From Bacteroidales bacterium (GTDB taxonomy: Bacteria; Bacteroidota; Bacteroidia; Bacteroidales; P3), in assembly GCA_017443265.1 (NCBI GenBank), contig JAFSOU010000062.1, forward strand, positions 1 to 51,703: a stretch of DNA of 51,703 nt. The letters run 5' to 3'. Each line of letters begins with the position of its first letter. Position 1 is the stretch's first letter. The translations under genes and the position numbers were made by a program. The notes below the pieces were generated by a model, which saw only the letters and a program-made list of their open reading frames with translations, did no database searches and was not told the origin of the DNA. Shown one piece after another: positions 10,228 through 18,733 of the stretch.

Positions 10228-10947
10228 TTATTCTGCCATTTGCATTTTGCAAACAAAACCGATGCCTTTGGCATTTTCGATTGCGAAATGGTATGTGTTG
10301 CCTTCTTTTAAACGCTTGATTGCGATTTGTTCGCCAAGCTGCGTTTCGTGGTTGTAGTTGATGTCGATAAAACGAATGGGCTTGCCCAAATCCTGCGGTT
10401 CCAAATTATCGCACACCCAGCGCAGATACAGGGAGTTGTTTACGTGCTGGGCTTTGTCGATGGCGGAGAAAGGCACTTCGAGGGTGTTCACCGTCTGCAA
10501 GCCGTCGGGTATGGCTATTTTGCCGAGTTCGTAGTCCAATGCACGCTGTGGCACTGGCTCGTAGCCGTGCATAAAACGGTCGCCCATGCGCAAAAGGCGA
10601 CGGCTGTTGATGTCTATCACCACCCATTTGGAGGCGCCTCGCACCATAACTTTTCCATCTTTCCCGACAAACTCGAAATCACGCAAGGCAAACACTCCTT
10701 CCGTACCCCGCGACCATGTGTACACTGTGCATTCCTCGTAAAGAGTGGGATATTGCACAATTTCGTAGCATATACGCGAAAGCACCCACGCAGTGCCGTC
10801 GTTCAGCATCGAATAGTAGTCCGAGCCAACGGCGTTGGTGTGTGCCTCGGCGGAGTCCTGAAACAGCTGTGCCATCGAAGGCAGCGTCATGCGGCAGTTG
10901 CGGTCGGTGTACTGCGAATGTATTTTGAAGAGTTCCTTCCAAATCAT
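10228..10947 (-). CDS. Acyl-ACP thioesterase (FatA-like)
   Basis: Hydrolyses acyl-ACP to release free fatty acids and ACP in the cytoplasm. The 239 residues show the two-hotdog layout of the family. The N-terminal half begins KIHSQYTDRNCRMTLPSMAQ and carries the helix LFQDSAEAHTNAVG and the WVLSRICYEI strand. The C-terminal half has the characteristic DKAQHVNNSLYLRWVCD, whose Asp, His and Asn are candidate active-site residues. It starts 3 bases after the argS stop codon and is followed by sdaA after 9 bases, so it sits inside an operon with unrelated housekeeping genes. Chain-length preference cannot be read from the sequence. Confidence 0.88.
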   Translation of the reverse strand: MIWKELFKIHSQYTDRNCRMTLPSMAQLFQDSAEAHTNAVGSDYYSMLNDGTAWVLSRICYEIVQYPTLYEECTVYTWSRGTEGVFALRDFEFVGKDGKVMVRGASKWVVIDINSRRLLRMGDRFMHGYEPVPQRALDYELGKIAIPDGLQTVNTLEVPFSAIDKAQHVNNSLYLRWVCDNLEPQDLGKPIRFIDINYNHETQLGEQIAIKRLKEGNTYHFAIENAKGIGFVCKMQMAE

Positions 10948-10950
10948 GAT

Positions 10951-12762
10951 TTACATTTTTTCGGGCACCTCTATGCCAAGTATGCCCATCATATTTTTGA
11001 TTACTTTCGACACAAAGACACAGAGTTTCAGTCTGAATTTCAACAAATTGACGTTCTCCTCGCGCAAAATGGGGGTGTCTTGGTAGAAACTGTTGAAACT
11101 CTTGGCAAGGTCATAAACATAATTGGCTATCATGGCAGGACTGTAGTTCTGGGCGGCCTGCTCGATAACCGAAGGTGCGTCGTGGAGCAGTTTTACAATA
11201 TCGCGTTCCTTGTCGTTAAGCTCTATGGCCGATGTGTCGGGAGCTTGCGAGAGGTCAATGTGGAGCTGTTCCTGCGATTTGCGGATTATGGAGCGGATAC
11301 GTGCGTGGGTATACTGTATGAACGGGCCTGTGTTGCCGTTGAAATCGATGGATTCCTGCGGGTTGAAAAGCATGTTTTTCTGCGGGTCCACCTTGAGGAT
11401 GAAGTATTTGAGAGCACCCATGGCAAGTATGTAGTACAGATGTGCCATTTCCTGCGGGTCGGCGCCTTCGTCGTTGCGGCCTTTTTCCTTGCTTGTGGCT
11501 TCGGCGGTGGCCACCATCTCGTCGATAAGGTCGTCGGCATCCACCACGGTGCCTTCGCGCGATTTCATCTTGCCGTTGGGCAGCTCCACCATTCCGTACG
11601 AAAGATGGTAAATTTTCTTGCCCCATTCGAAACCAAGTTTCTCCAAAATCAGCTTGAGCACGGTGAAATGGTAATCCTGCTCGTTTCCAACCACATACAT
11701 CAGTTTCTCGGCGTTGAAATCCTTTTGGCGGAGCTGCGCAGTGCCGAGGTCCTGCGTCATGTACACCGAGGTGCCGTCCTTGCGGAGAAGCAGTTTCTGG
11801 TCGAGGCCGTCGCCGGTGAGGTCGGCCCAAACGGAGCCGTCGTCCTTGCGGAAAAGCACACCGCTTTCCAGACCTTTCATAACGGTTTCTTTGCCAAGTA
11901 GATAGGTATTCGATTCGTAATAAATCTTGTCGAAATCTATGCCCAGACGTTTGTAGGTCTCGTCGAAACCTTTGTAAACCCATCCGTTCATTGTCTCCCA
12001 AAGGCTGTACACTTCGGGGTCCTTGGCCTCCCAGCGGCGGAGCATCTCCTGCGCTTCGAGCATCAGAGGTGCCTGCTTGGCGGCATCGTCCTCACTCATA
12101 CCTTGGTTATCAACAAGTTCCTTTATCTGTTCTTTGTAGTGTTTGTCGAAAAGCACATAGTATTTTCCCACAAGGTGGTCGCCTTTCATGCCCGACGATT
12201 CGGGAGTTTCACCGTTGCCGTATTTCAGCCACGCCAGCATCGATTTGCAGATGTGGATTCCGCGGTCGTTCACAAGGTTTACCTTTTTCACGTTGTTGCC
12301 GTCGGCTTTGAGCAGTTCCGACACCGACCAGCCGAGCAGGTTGTTGCGTATGTGGCCTAGGTGCAGCGGTTTATTGGTGTTCGGCGACGAATATTCCACT
12401 ACTATCGGAGCCTTGCCGTTTTCCGCTGTCTTGAATCCATACTTCTCCTCATCGGCGTTATTCATCACAAAATCAACCCAATAGTCTTTGTTTATCTCAA
12501 AATTCAGGAAACCTTTTATTACGTTGAACGAAGCCACCAACGGACATTTCTCCGCCACGGCGGCGCCAATCTCGTTGGCTACGGCCTCGGGAGCCTTGCG
12601 GGCGGCTTTCACAAAGGGGAACACCACAAGGGTGAGGTCGCCGGTAAATTCTTTCTTGGTTTTCTGAAGAGTTATCGTATTTTCTTCTGCATCAATATTA
12701 TACAGTTGTTTCAGTACGTTTGAAACGATATTTTGCAAAGTTTCTTCAATTCTCGTTTGCAT
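10951..12762 (-). CDS. argS: Arginyl-tRNA synthetase
   Basis: A class I synthetase that charges tRNA-Arg. 603 residues, a typical length. The N-terminal Add-1 domain (about 1-110) precedes the catalytic core with the HIGH-type motif PLHLGHIRNN (about residue 133). The region YGMVELPNGKMKSREGTVVD stands where the KMSKS-like loop lies. The C-terminal DALR anticodon-binding domain ends with VSKVIKNMMGILGIEVPEKM. It lies 73 bases after the hotdog thioesterase stop and 3 bases before the acyl-ACP thioesterase, consistent with one transcript. Confidence 0.97.
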   Translation of the reverse strand: MQTRIEETLQNIVSNVLKQLYNIDAEENTITLQKTKKEFTGDLTLVVFPFVKAARKAPEAVANEIGAAVAEKCPLVASFNVIKGFLNFEINKDYWVDFVMNNADEEKYGFKTAENGKAPIVVEYSSPNTNKPLHLGHIRNNLLGWSVSELLKADGNNVKKVNLVNDRGIHICKSMLAWLKYGNGETPESSGMKGDHLVGKYYVLFDKHYKEQIKELVDNQGMSEDDAAKQAPLMLEAQEMLRRWEAKDPEVYSLWETMNGWVYKGFDETYKRLGIDFDKIYYESNTYLLGKETVMKGLESGVLFRKDDGSVWADLTGDGLDQKLLLRKDGTSVYMTQDLGTAQLRQKDFNAEKLMYVVGNEQDYHFTVLKLILEKLGFEWGKKIYHLSYGMVELPNGKMKSREGTVVDADDLIDEMVATAEATSKEKGRNDEGADPQEMAHLYYILAMGALKYFILKVDPQKNMLFNPQESIDFNGNTGPFIQYTHARIRSIIRKSQEQLHIDLSQAPDTSAIELNDKERDIVKLLHDAPSVIEQAAQNYSPAMIANYVYDLAKSFNSFYQDTPILREENVNLLKFRLKLCVFVSKVIKNMMGILGIEVPEKM

Positions 12763-12835
12763 AGCTTGTTATTATCTTAAATCGTTATTACTCAATATTT
12801 TACACATTACGGGCGTTTTTCGAGGGGTCAAAGCC

Positions 12836-13246
12836 TTATCTCTTTATTTTCACTCCTGTGGTGGTGATGCTTGCCACGACGGTGCCAACCGCATCGGTGA
12901 CAGAAATTTGGTAGTGGCACACGGTTTTGCCCTCTTTCACGGGCTTTGCCTCGGCAAAAAGGGTGTCGCCCTGTGGCTGTGCCACAAACACTATGTTGCT
13001 CACCGACGAAACGGTGTTCAGTTGGTCCATATTGGCGGCGATGGCAAAGGCGAAATCGGCCAGAGTGTATATTGCACCGCCCATCACAGCTCCCATGGCG
13101 TTGCGATGCCGAGCGTCGACCTGCAATTTGCACTTGGCGTAATGCACGTCGGCCTCAACAATCTCTATGCCAGTGGTTTGTGTAGCAAACAAATCTTTGC
13201 CGAAACGCTCGTTGGCTAGTTTCAAAAGTGTGTCGCTATCATTCAT
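12836..13246 (-). CDS. PaaI-type hotdog-fold thioesterase
   Basis: A small thioesterase of the PaaI/4HBT superfamily, probably acting on an aromatic or medium-chain acyl-CoA; the substrate is unknown. The ATG at 13246 gives 136 residues. It overlaps the dapA stop codon by 8 bases (ATG and TGA in the run GATGAATGATAG), which implies translational coupling. A frame beginning five codons earlier would need a TTG start and has no advantage. The central helix shows RHRNAMGAVMGGAIYTLAD, the PaaI signature with candidate catalytic Asn/Asp, followed by the strand SSVSNIVFVAQPQGDTLFAE. Confidence 0.85.
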   Translation of the reverse strand: MNDSDTLLKLANERFGKDLFATQTTGIEIVEADVHYAKCKLQVDARHRNAMGAVMGGAIYTLADFAFAIAANMDQLNTVSSVSNIVFVAQPQGDTLFAEAKPVKEGKTVCHYQISVTDAVGTVVASITTTGVKIKR

Positions 13247-14126
13247 CGACGGTTGCAACAAGTTGTGACAGTTTGTTATACAGCGTTTTCGACACTTTCA
13301 CCAACGGCAGGCGCACGGTGCTCGACTCGATGATGCCTTGTATCTCGAGGGCGGCTTTCACTCCGCTGGGGTTGCCTTCTTCGAACAATGCGTTGGCAAT
13401 AGGCATCAGCTTACGATGGATTGGGAGGGCTTTCTTGAAATCGCCTTTCAAGCAGTAGTTCACCATCTGCGACATCTGTTTCGGGAAAGCGTTGGCAACC
13501 ACGGAGATAACACCCGTAGCGCCGAGCGACATCATGGGCAGTGTAAGGGCGTCGTCGCCGGAGAGCACCGAAAAACCGTCGGGTTTGTTGTTCAAAATGT
13601 TCATTATCTGAGCCATATTGCCCGAAGCCTCTTTCACGGCCACAATGTTGGAACATTCCTCGGCAAGTTGCAGAGTTGTTTCGGCGGCTATGTTGCAGCC
13701 GGTGCGTCCGGGAACGTTGTATATTATCATCGGCACCGGCGACACTTCGGCCAAACGTTTGTAGTGCATGTAGATGCCGCGCTGCTGTGGTTTGTTGTAG
13801 TAAGGTGCCACGGAGAGTATACCGCTTATGCCGGTGAAATCGGTTTTCTGAATGGTGTCGGCGATGGCTGTGGTGTCGTTGCCTCCAATGCCCATAACCA
13901 CGGGCACACGGCCGTTTATCATCTCAAGGATATTCTCCGAAAGGGCAAAACGCTCTTTCTGCGAGAGTGTGGCCACTTCGCTTGTGGTGCCGAGCATCAC
14001 GATATAGTCCACTTTGTTTTCTATAATATTGTCTATCAGCCTTTCCAAAGTGCTGAAATCGATGGTGCCCTGTTTACGGAATGGAGTTATCAGGGCCACT
14101 CCTGTGCCGGAGAAAGGATTTTTCAT
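13239..14126 (-). CDS. dapA: 4-hydroxy-tetrahydrodipicolinate synthase
   Basis: Condenses pyruvate with aspartate semialdehyde, the first committed step to diaminopimelate (peptidoglycan) and lysine. 295 residues, the normal TIM-barrel length. The N-terminus GTGVALITPF is typical. The catalytic Tyr is in IIYNVPGRTGCN (about residue 135) and the Schiff-base Lys in NIVAVKEASGN (about residue 164). GTTSEVATLS binds pyruvate. It begins 4 bases after the DUF6913-like gene and overlaps the downstream thioesterase, so it is embedded in the long leftward operon rather than clustered with other lysine genes. Confidence 0.96.
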   Translation of the reverse strand: MKNPFSGTGVALITPFRKQGTIDFSTLERLIDNIIENKVDYIVMLGTTSEVATLSQKERFALSENILEMINGRVPVVMGIGGNDTTAIADTIQKTDFTGISGILSVAPYYNKPQQRGIYMHYKRLAEVSPVPMIIYNVPGRTGCNIAAETTLQLAEECSNIVAVKEASGNMAQIMNILNNKPDGFSVLSGDDALTLPMMSLGATGVISVVANAFPKQMSQMVNYCLKGDFKKALPIHRKLMPIANALFEEGNPSGVKAALEIQGIIESSTVRLPLVKVSKTLYNKLSQLVATVDE

Positions 14127-14130
14127 ATTA

Positions 14131-14676
14131 CTAATTATTTTCTAAGGTAATCAGATTCAAATAATAAAGCACCTGCTTCAGGAACGACTTGATGTCGTCG
14201 TCGATGTCGTCCATGCGTATCAGCAGGTCGAAATACTTCTCGTTGTCCTCTTTGTCGCGCGAGATTTTGAAGTCGGCCATTGTCTTCAGCGACACGTATT
14301 GCGAGAAAAAATCGGGATTTTCGATGGTGTCTATCAGCATATCGAAATGCTGGTTGAGGAAATTGCCGACTGGATAATTTTTGGGCACGCCCCAGAAATC
14401 CACATCCTCGGCATTGAAAAGTATCACCGACGTGTTGGTGATGATAAAGTCGAGTTCTTTCTGTCTCTTGCGTCCGAGCAGGACCATATCTTTGCCGCGT
14501 TTGGAGAGTTCGGTGGCGAATTTGTTTATTATCTTCCACGAATGTTCGTCCTCCACGTCGAAAATCATAGCAATGCGTTTGGCGGTTTGCAGGTTGTGGA
14601 TTTTTTTGTTGCGTGTAAGTTGGAGCTGTTGTTTTAGCAGCCGTTTCTGTCGCAGTTTTTTTATTGTGTCGAACAT
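14131..14676 (-). CDS. DUF6913-like conserved Bacteroidetes protein
   Basis: A 181-residue protein of unknown function from the ATG at 14676 (MFDTIKKLRQKRLLKQQL). The frame is open further upstream only with a TTG start. The N-terminal 30 residues are a basic helix. The rest has alternating strands and helices (AKRIAMIFDVEDEHSWKII, DMVLLGRKRQKELDF, NFLNQHFDMLIDTI) and no membrane segment. It resembles a small protein usually found near dapA in Bacteroidetes; that assignment is from memory of the family. It lies 22 bases after rnhB and 4 bases before dapA. No catalytic motif was recognised. Confidence 0.7.
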   Translation of the reverse strand: MFDTIKKLRQKRLLKQQLQLTRNKKIHNLQTAKRIAMIFDVEDEHSWKIINKFATELSKRGKDMVLLGRKRQKELDFIITNTSVILFNAEDVDFWGVPKNYPVGNFLNQHFDMLIDTIENPDFFSQYVSLKTMADFKISRDKEDNEKYFDLLIRMDDIDDDIKSFLKQVLYYLNLITLENN

Positions 14677-14698
14677 AGCAATGGGTTTAGTTGGTGAT

Positions 14699-15295
14699 TT
14701 ATAAATCGAGAGCAAGTTGTTTGTCCAAAGTGAACGATTTGCGGTGGTAAGGCGTTATTCCGCAGCGTGCTATCGCCTCGTAATGTGCCTTTGTGGGGTA
14801 TCCCTTGTTCTTGTCCCAGTGGTAGTCGGGGTATTGGAGGTGCAGTTTTTCCATGTATTCGTCGCGGTGTGTTTTGGCAAGTATCGAGGCAGCAGCTATA
14901 GACATATATTTGGCATCGCCTTTCACAACGCAAATATATTCTATGTCCGTCTCGTTGCGAAAGCGGTTGCCGTCGATAAGCAGGAACTGTGGCCGCACTT
15001 CAAGATGTTCAACAGCCATGTTCATAGCGTGGAGCGAGGCCCACAGTATGTTCATCTTGTCTATCCCTTCGTTGTCGATGCTGCACACCGCCCATGCCAC
15101 GGCGTCGTGTTCTATAACCCGGCGCAGGTCGCGGCGCTGCTTTTCGTTAAGTTGCTTTGAGTCGTTGATAAGCGGGTTGTCGTAATCTGGAGGCAGCACC
15201 ACTGCGGCGGCAAAAACGGGACCCGCCAAGCAGCCGCGCCCGGCCTCGTCGCATCCGGCCTCAATCCTGTCGTCTGTGTAATGCTTTGCCAACAT
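14699..15295 (-). CDS. rnhB: Ribonuclease HII
   Basis: Removes RNA from RNA-DNA hybrids and single misincorporated ribonucleotides. The ATG at 15295 (198 residues) gives the family N-terminus MLAKHYTDDRIEAGCDEAGRG, with the first catalytic Asp-Glu pair in GCDEAGRGCLAGPVFAAAV. LLIDGNRF holds the next catalytic Asp, and GDAKYMSIAAASILAKTHRD the last. An upstream TTG would add 22 residues, but it overlaps the promoter at 15359-15390 and is unlikely. The gene probably has its own promoter as well as readthrough from the upstream genes. Confidence 0.94.
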   Translation of the reverse strand: MLAKHYTDDRIEAGCDEAGRGCLAGPVFAAAVVLPPDYDNPLINDSKQLNEKQRRDLRRVIEHDAVAWAVCSIDNEGIDKMNILWASLHAMNMAVEHLEVRPQFLLIDGNRFRNETDIEYICVVKGDAKYMSIAAASILAKTHRDEYMEKLHLQYPDYHWDKNKGYPTKAHYEAIARCGITPYHRKSFTLDKQLALDL

Positions 15296-15358
15296 ACTTA
15301 TATCAACTAACTGTCTGTCAATAAATTTTTGTCTTGTTTCTGGCACAAAGCCAATCTG

Positions 15359-15390
15359 CAAATATACTATTTTTTTTTCAAAAACCCAAA
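15359..15390 (-). promoter_or_regulatory. Promoter for rnhB and downstream genes
   Basis: On the minus strand TTTG (15390-15387), a 20-base spacer and TATATTTG (15366-15359) followed by CAG make a good Bacteroidetes promoter. It straddles the stop codon of the upstream DUF6427-like gene, giving an internal start for rnhB-dapA-argS and the genes beyond. Confidence 0.6.
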
Positions 15391-16364
15391 TATGCGTTCA
15401 CATACACCGCCGCCAAGAACAACACAAAAACCACGTTGCACACCTTTGGCTTTTTACGCAGCATAAGAAAGAAAGTGGGCAACATAAACGCCATCGGTAT
15501 GGCATAGTTCTGATGGTTGGCGGGGATCACTATGTCGTATAACGAGAACAAGATGCCGACAAGCATCAGGAAAAGTATCACCGTGGCTTTTTTTCGGTAT
15601 ATAATCACCTTTTGTGACAGTCCGCCCAAAATAGCAACCGCCGACACCAATGCAAACACAGTCATCGCCGCACCGCATACAAGCCGCACCGTTTGCGACA
15701 AATTATATGTTATCGAAAAACGGATAGCCTCGGTGGAAAGTTTCTGCAAAACCACATCCAAACTGTCCACTATGTAATAATAGGCGAACAACGAGAAAAA
15801 AGGAGCTATGAAACCTAGAAGAAGCACCAGCCATTCGCGCCAATAGTACAGTTTGTACACCACAAAGGTGATTATCACGAACAAGAGCATAAACACCGAT
15901 GGAAAATAAAACAGGAAGGCCAGCGCTATGCAGAACGAGGCGTTGAACACTTTTTCGTAGGAATGTTCCTGATTGTAGCAGTTGATGATGTTGTGAAGGG
16001 CTATCAGCAAAAAGATGTTCGAAAAAAGCTGCGGGGTGAACGTCTGATTAGCCACATCGGAGCCCATCAACATAATATAAGCGAATGCGGGAAACAGCGT
16101 AGTGCTGTGTATCAAGTTGTTAGATACCAAAATATGGTTCAAATAGAAGCCTTCGGCAATAACCAGAACAAAGGCTATGATAACGGCAAGCAAATGATGA
16201 CTTAAAGCGAACGATTCCAAATGACTGTACACCAACGAATAAGGCTCCGACACTACCGCCGCTCTAGCAGAAAAGAACAAACTCTTGCCCCACAAAGCTA
16301 TGGAGGCGAAGGCAATGAACGCCACCTGTTGTATGTAGTCCTTTTTGAAAACGTCTATGAACAT
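15378..16364 (-). CDS. DUF6427-like multi-pass membrane protein
   Basis: A 328-residue integral membrane protein of unknown function with about nine to ten hydrophobic segments spread over its length, e.g. LLAVIIAFVLVIAEGFYL, ALAFLFYFPSVFMLLFVIIT and VILFLMLVGILFSLYDIVI. It resembles the Bacteroidetes DUF6427 family in overall pattern; the assignment is from family memory. Short polar loops and the N-terminal MFIDVFKKDY suggest a cytoplasmic N-terminus. It begins 12 bases after the S8 protease stop codon and is probably co-transcribed with it. No transporter signature was recognised. Confidence 0.7.
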   Translation of the reverse strand: MFIDVFKKDYIQQVAFIAFASIALWGKSLFFSARAAVVSEPYSLVYSHLESFALSHHLLAVIIAFVLVIAEGFYLNHILVSNNLIHSTTLFPAFAYIMLMGSDVANQTFTPQLFSNIFLLIALHNIINCYNQEHSYEKVFNASFCIALAFLFYFPSVFMLLFVIITFVVYKLYYWREWLVLLLGFIAPFFSLFAYYYIVDSLDVVLQKLSTEAIRFSITYNLSQTVRLVCGAAMTVFALVSAVAILGGLSQKVIIYRKKATVILFLMLVGILFSLYDIVIPANHQNYAIPMAFMLPTFFLMLRKKPKVCNVVFVLFLAAVYVNAYLGF

Positions 16365-16376
16365 CGTCGTTTGTAT

Positions 16377-18542
16377 TTATCTTGCGATGACAAGTTTTGA
16401 AGTGCCTGAGAAGGATTCCGAAAAAACTCTTACTATGTACATGCCCTGACTCAGATGCGACACATCGATGAAATTATTCTTCAACACGCTATTTATCAAC
16501 AATTTGCCGTCAAGAGTATAAACTTGTGCTTTAAGCTCGCCATTGGTTCCGCAATTCACATAGACCATTCCTTTGGCTGGATTGGGATAGAGAGCTATCT
16601 TGCCCGATACGGCATCGGGCTGCTGTATCGAAACGGTTTCCAACGCCTTTTTCACACAAGCCATAGCATCGATTTTGCCATAGCCCCAACGGATGCTGCA
16701 GTTGCCGTTCAGGTTGCCAGTCATATTGTCGGTGCGTGCGGTGCTGATGATTATGTCGCGCACCTGATCGACAGTAAGGTAGGGATTTGCTTCGAGCATA
16801 AGAGCCACCACACCTGTTACCGTCGGCGATGCCATTGAGGTGCCCGACAGTCCGGTAAAATGGTACGGCCGGCCGCGGTATAGCACCGTGATTACGGGTG
16901 TTATGACATCGGCGGTGTAGGAGTTTGTTGATGACACAACGCTCACTCCGGGAGCCGAAATCTCAGGCTTGTTGGAGTTGGTCATAGTAGGACCGAAACT
17001 GGAAAACGAGGCTGTGTTGCCTACCACGTAAGAGCTGTCGCGAGGATTCAAACGGTCGGCATAGTGAGCGGCCACTGTGATGCACTTGTCGGCGATGGTG
17101 GGCTCGCTGAGACCGTAATAGCGGTCGCCACCCACATAGCCGTCGCGGCTGTCGGAAACGAAGGCCACTCCTGTGTTGCCTGCATGGTCTTTTTTGTTAT
17201 AAACGTTCCACAGATGAACGGTGTCGCCAAGTTGGGCTGTTACAAACAGATGCACTTTCAAGCTGCTTTTGTCGATATTCAGAAATGCGTAGGGACGTCC
17301 GTTGTTCACATTAGCCGACTCCATCGCCACATCGTAACGAACGGTGTCGGCACCTATTATCAGAGTCGTGTCGAAATAGAAAACACTCTGGCTGGTCTCA
17401 AAAAAAGGTGTGGGCACAAAAACGCTGTCGCCCGAACTGAAAGCCAGTCCCACTTTGAAACCGCCACCTACACTTCCCCATGCCGAGATGCCCTCGCCGA
17501 CACCCGCATTGTTGAATTGCACTACTGTACGAAGGGTGTCGGGCAACGAGTCGAAAACTTTCATCAAATGGAAATTGACGTCGCCGTTGTTTCCGGCGCT
17601 CGAAACAAACACAACCCCGCTGTCGGCGTAGGAATTTATTGCCTGACTCATAAGCGATGTGCCGTCGTTGGCACCGAAAGAGTACATACCCCAGCTCATA
17701 TTCACAACAAGCCTTTTGCCAGCCTCCTTGGCTTGATTCTTAAGCCACGCGAAAGCGTCGAGGGCACCGGCCTCGTTCAGCTTGAACGACACAAACATAA
17801 GATTGGCGTCAGGGGCCATGCCTTTGTATTTGGTGCCGCATCCTGTGCCTGCCGCAATGCCGGCCACGTGCGAGCCGTGGGTGGAGTAGTTATAAACGCC
17901 CGGGGTGTCGCATTTGGCGTCGAGCAAAGCCTCTTTGGTGACCAGTTCGGTGCCGTAGCCGAAACCGGCGGGAGCAGGACCCGACAGCTTGAACTGATCC
18001 CATACTTTATATATACGGTACACGCGGCGTGTAGTATCGTAGAAATTGGGGTTGGTGTAGTCGAACCCCCAATCGGTGATGCCGATAAGCACATCCCTTC
18101 CCGTGTAGCCTTGTGGCAGGTCCAGACCTTGCTGTACGCTGTCGGCTCGGGTGTCGAAACGGCTGTTTTGCAGATGAGGATACACCGGGCGGGCAAGGTC
18201 GTACTGCACAATGTCGGCGTTGGACTCAAGAATGTCAAGCTTATCTACAGGCACTTGCATCGTTACTATGTTGCCTACCTGCGAACCTGTTTTTATGCCA
18301 TATACATAAAACTCCTCTTTCTCGAAGCGCTGCGAAACTTTGGCCACGACGCTTACGTACAACCTCTCCACTTCCCTGCACGGACTGAATTTTTGCATAT
18401 ATGCATTGTTTTCCCAAGCCAGCACACTCTTTTCCTTTGCCACCTGGGAGCGGAATATCTTTGTTTCCAAACCGCATTTGTTCTGTGCCTGCAAGGCCAT
18501 CACAGCCGCACACAACACGGCCAATAGCGCTATTTTTCTCAT
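16377..18542 (-). CDS. Subtilisin-like (S8) serine protease with T9SS C-terminal sorting domain
   Basis: A secreted serine protease, 721 residues. A signal peptide (MRKIALLAVLCAAVMALQAQ) is followed by a short pro-region. The S8 domain has the catalytic triad: Asp in GITDWGFDYTN (about 153), His in STHGSHVAGIAAGTG (about 221) and Ser in GLSGTSMASPTVTG (about 571). The last 75 residues match a T9SS type A sorting domain: LYPNPAKGMVYVN, then GELKAQVYTLDGKLL, then MYIVRV and the terminal KLVIAR. It would be exported by Sec, moved through SprA, and have its tail removed at the surface. A large insert (about 330-480) between the His and Ser regions is usual for this subgroup. It heads a leftward run of housekeeping genes; its promoter is at 18567-18595. 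Confidence 0.93.
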   Translation of the reverse strand: MRKIALLAVLCAAVMALQAQNKCGLETKIFRSQVAKEKSVLAWENNAYMQKFSPCREVERLYVSVVAKVSQRFEKEEFYVYGIKTGSQVGNIVTMQVPVDKLDILESNADIVQYDLARPVYPHLQNSRFDTRADSVQQGLDLPQGYTGRDVLIGITDWGFDYTNPNFYDTTRRVYRIYKVWDQFKLSGPAPAGFGYGTELVTKEALLDAKCDTPGVYNYSTHGSHVAGIAAGTGCGTKYKGMAPDANLMFVSFKLNEAGALDAFAWLKNQAKEAGKRLVVNMSWGMYSFGANDGTSLMSQAINSYADSGVVFVSSAGNNGDVNFHLMKVFDSLPDTLRTVVQFNNAGVGEGISAWGSVGGGFKVGLAFSSGDSVFVPTPFFETSQSVFYFDTTLIIGADTVRYDVAMESANVNNGRPYAFLNIDKSSLKVHLFVTAQLGDTVHLWNVYNKKDHAGNTGVAFVSDSRDGYVGGDRYYGLSEPTIADKCITVAAHYADRLNPRDSSYVVGNTASFSSFGPTMTNSNKPEISAPGVSVVSSTNSYTADVITPVITVLYRGRPYHFTGLSGTSMASPTVTGVVALMLEANPYLTVDQVRDIIISTARTDNMTGNLNGNCSIRWGYGKIDAMACVKKALETVSIQQPDAVSGKIALYPNPAKGMVYVNCGTNGELKAQVYTLDGKLLINSVLKNNFIDVSHLSQGMYIVRVFSESFSGTSKLVIAR

Positions 18543-18566
18543 ATTTTTAATACTTTAAACAAACTG

Positions 18567-18595
18567 CAAAGATACAAAAAAAATGTGAATAGCAA
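18567..18595 (-). promoter_or_regulatory. Promoter of the S8 protease operon
   Basis: On the minus strand TTG (18595-18593), 18 bases and TATCTTTG (18574-18567) followed by CAG. The spacer is one or two bases short of the ideal 19-20. The leader to the ATG at 18542 would be under 20 bases. Confidence 0.55.
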
Positions 18596-18663
18596 GCGGT
18601 TTTATTGTCTAATCGTTTTGTCGTTTGATTGTTTTATTGAATTTGTGGAATTTACATCTTTGC

Positions 18664-18691
18664 ATAAAAAAAAGCGGCCGCAAGGCCGCTT
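18664..18691 (-). terminator. Rho-independent terminator after the TPR gene
   Basis: AAGCGGCC (18672-18679), loop GCAA, GGCCGCTT (18684-18691): a perfect 8-bp GC-rich stem with a four-base loop. On the minus strand it is followed by a run of eight T. It ends transcription of gyrA and the TPR gene just before the S8 promoter. Confidence 0.88.
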
Positions 18692-18733
18692 CCAATATAA
18701 AATCTAAATATTATGAAAAAAATCATTTTTCCA

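Noticed and set aside
13239-13261. A longer thioesterase starting at 13261
   Set aside because: It would need a TTG start and a larger overlap with dapA; the ATG at 13246 fits an ATG/TGA coupled junction.
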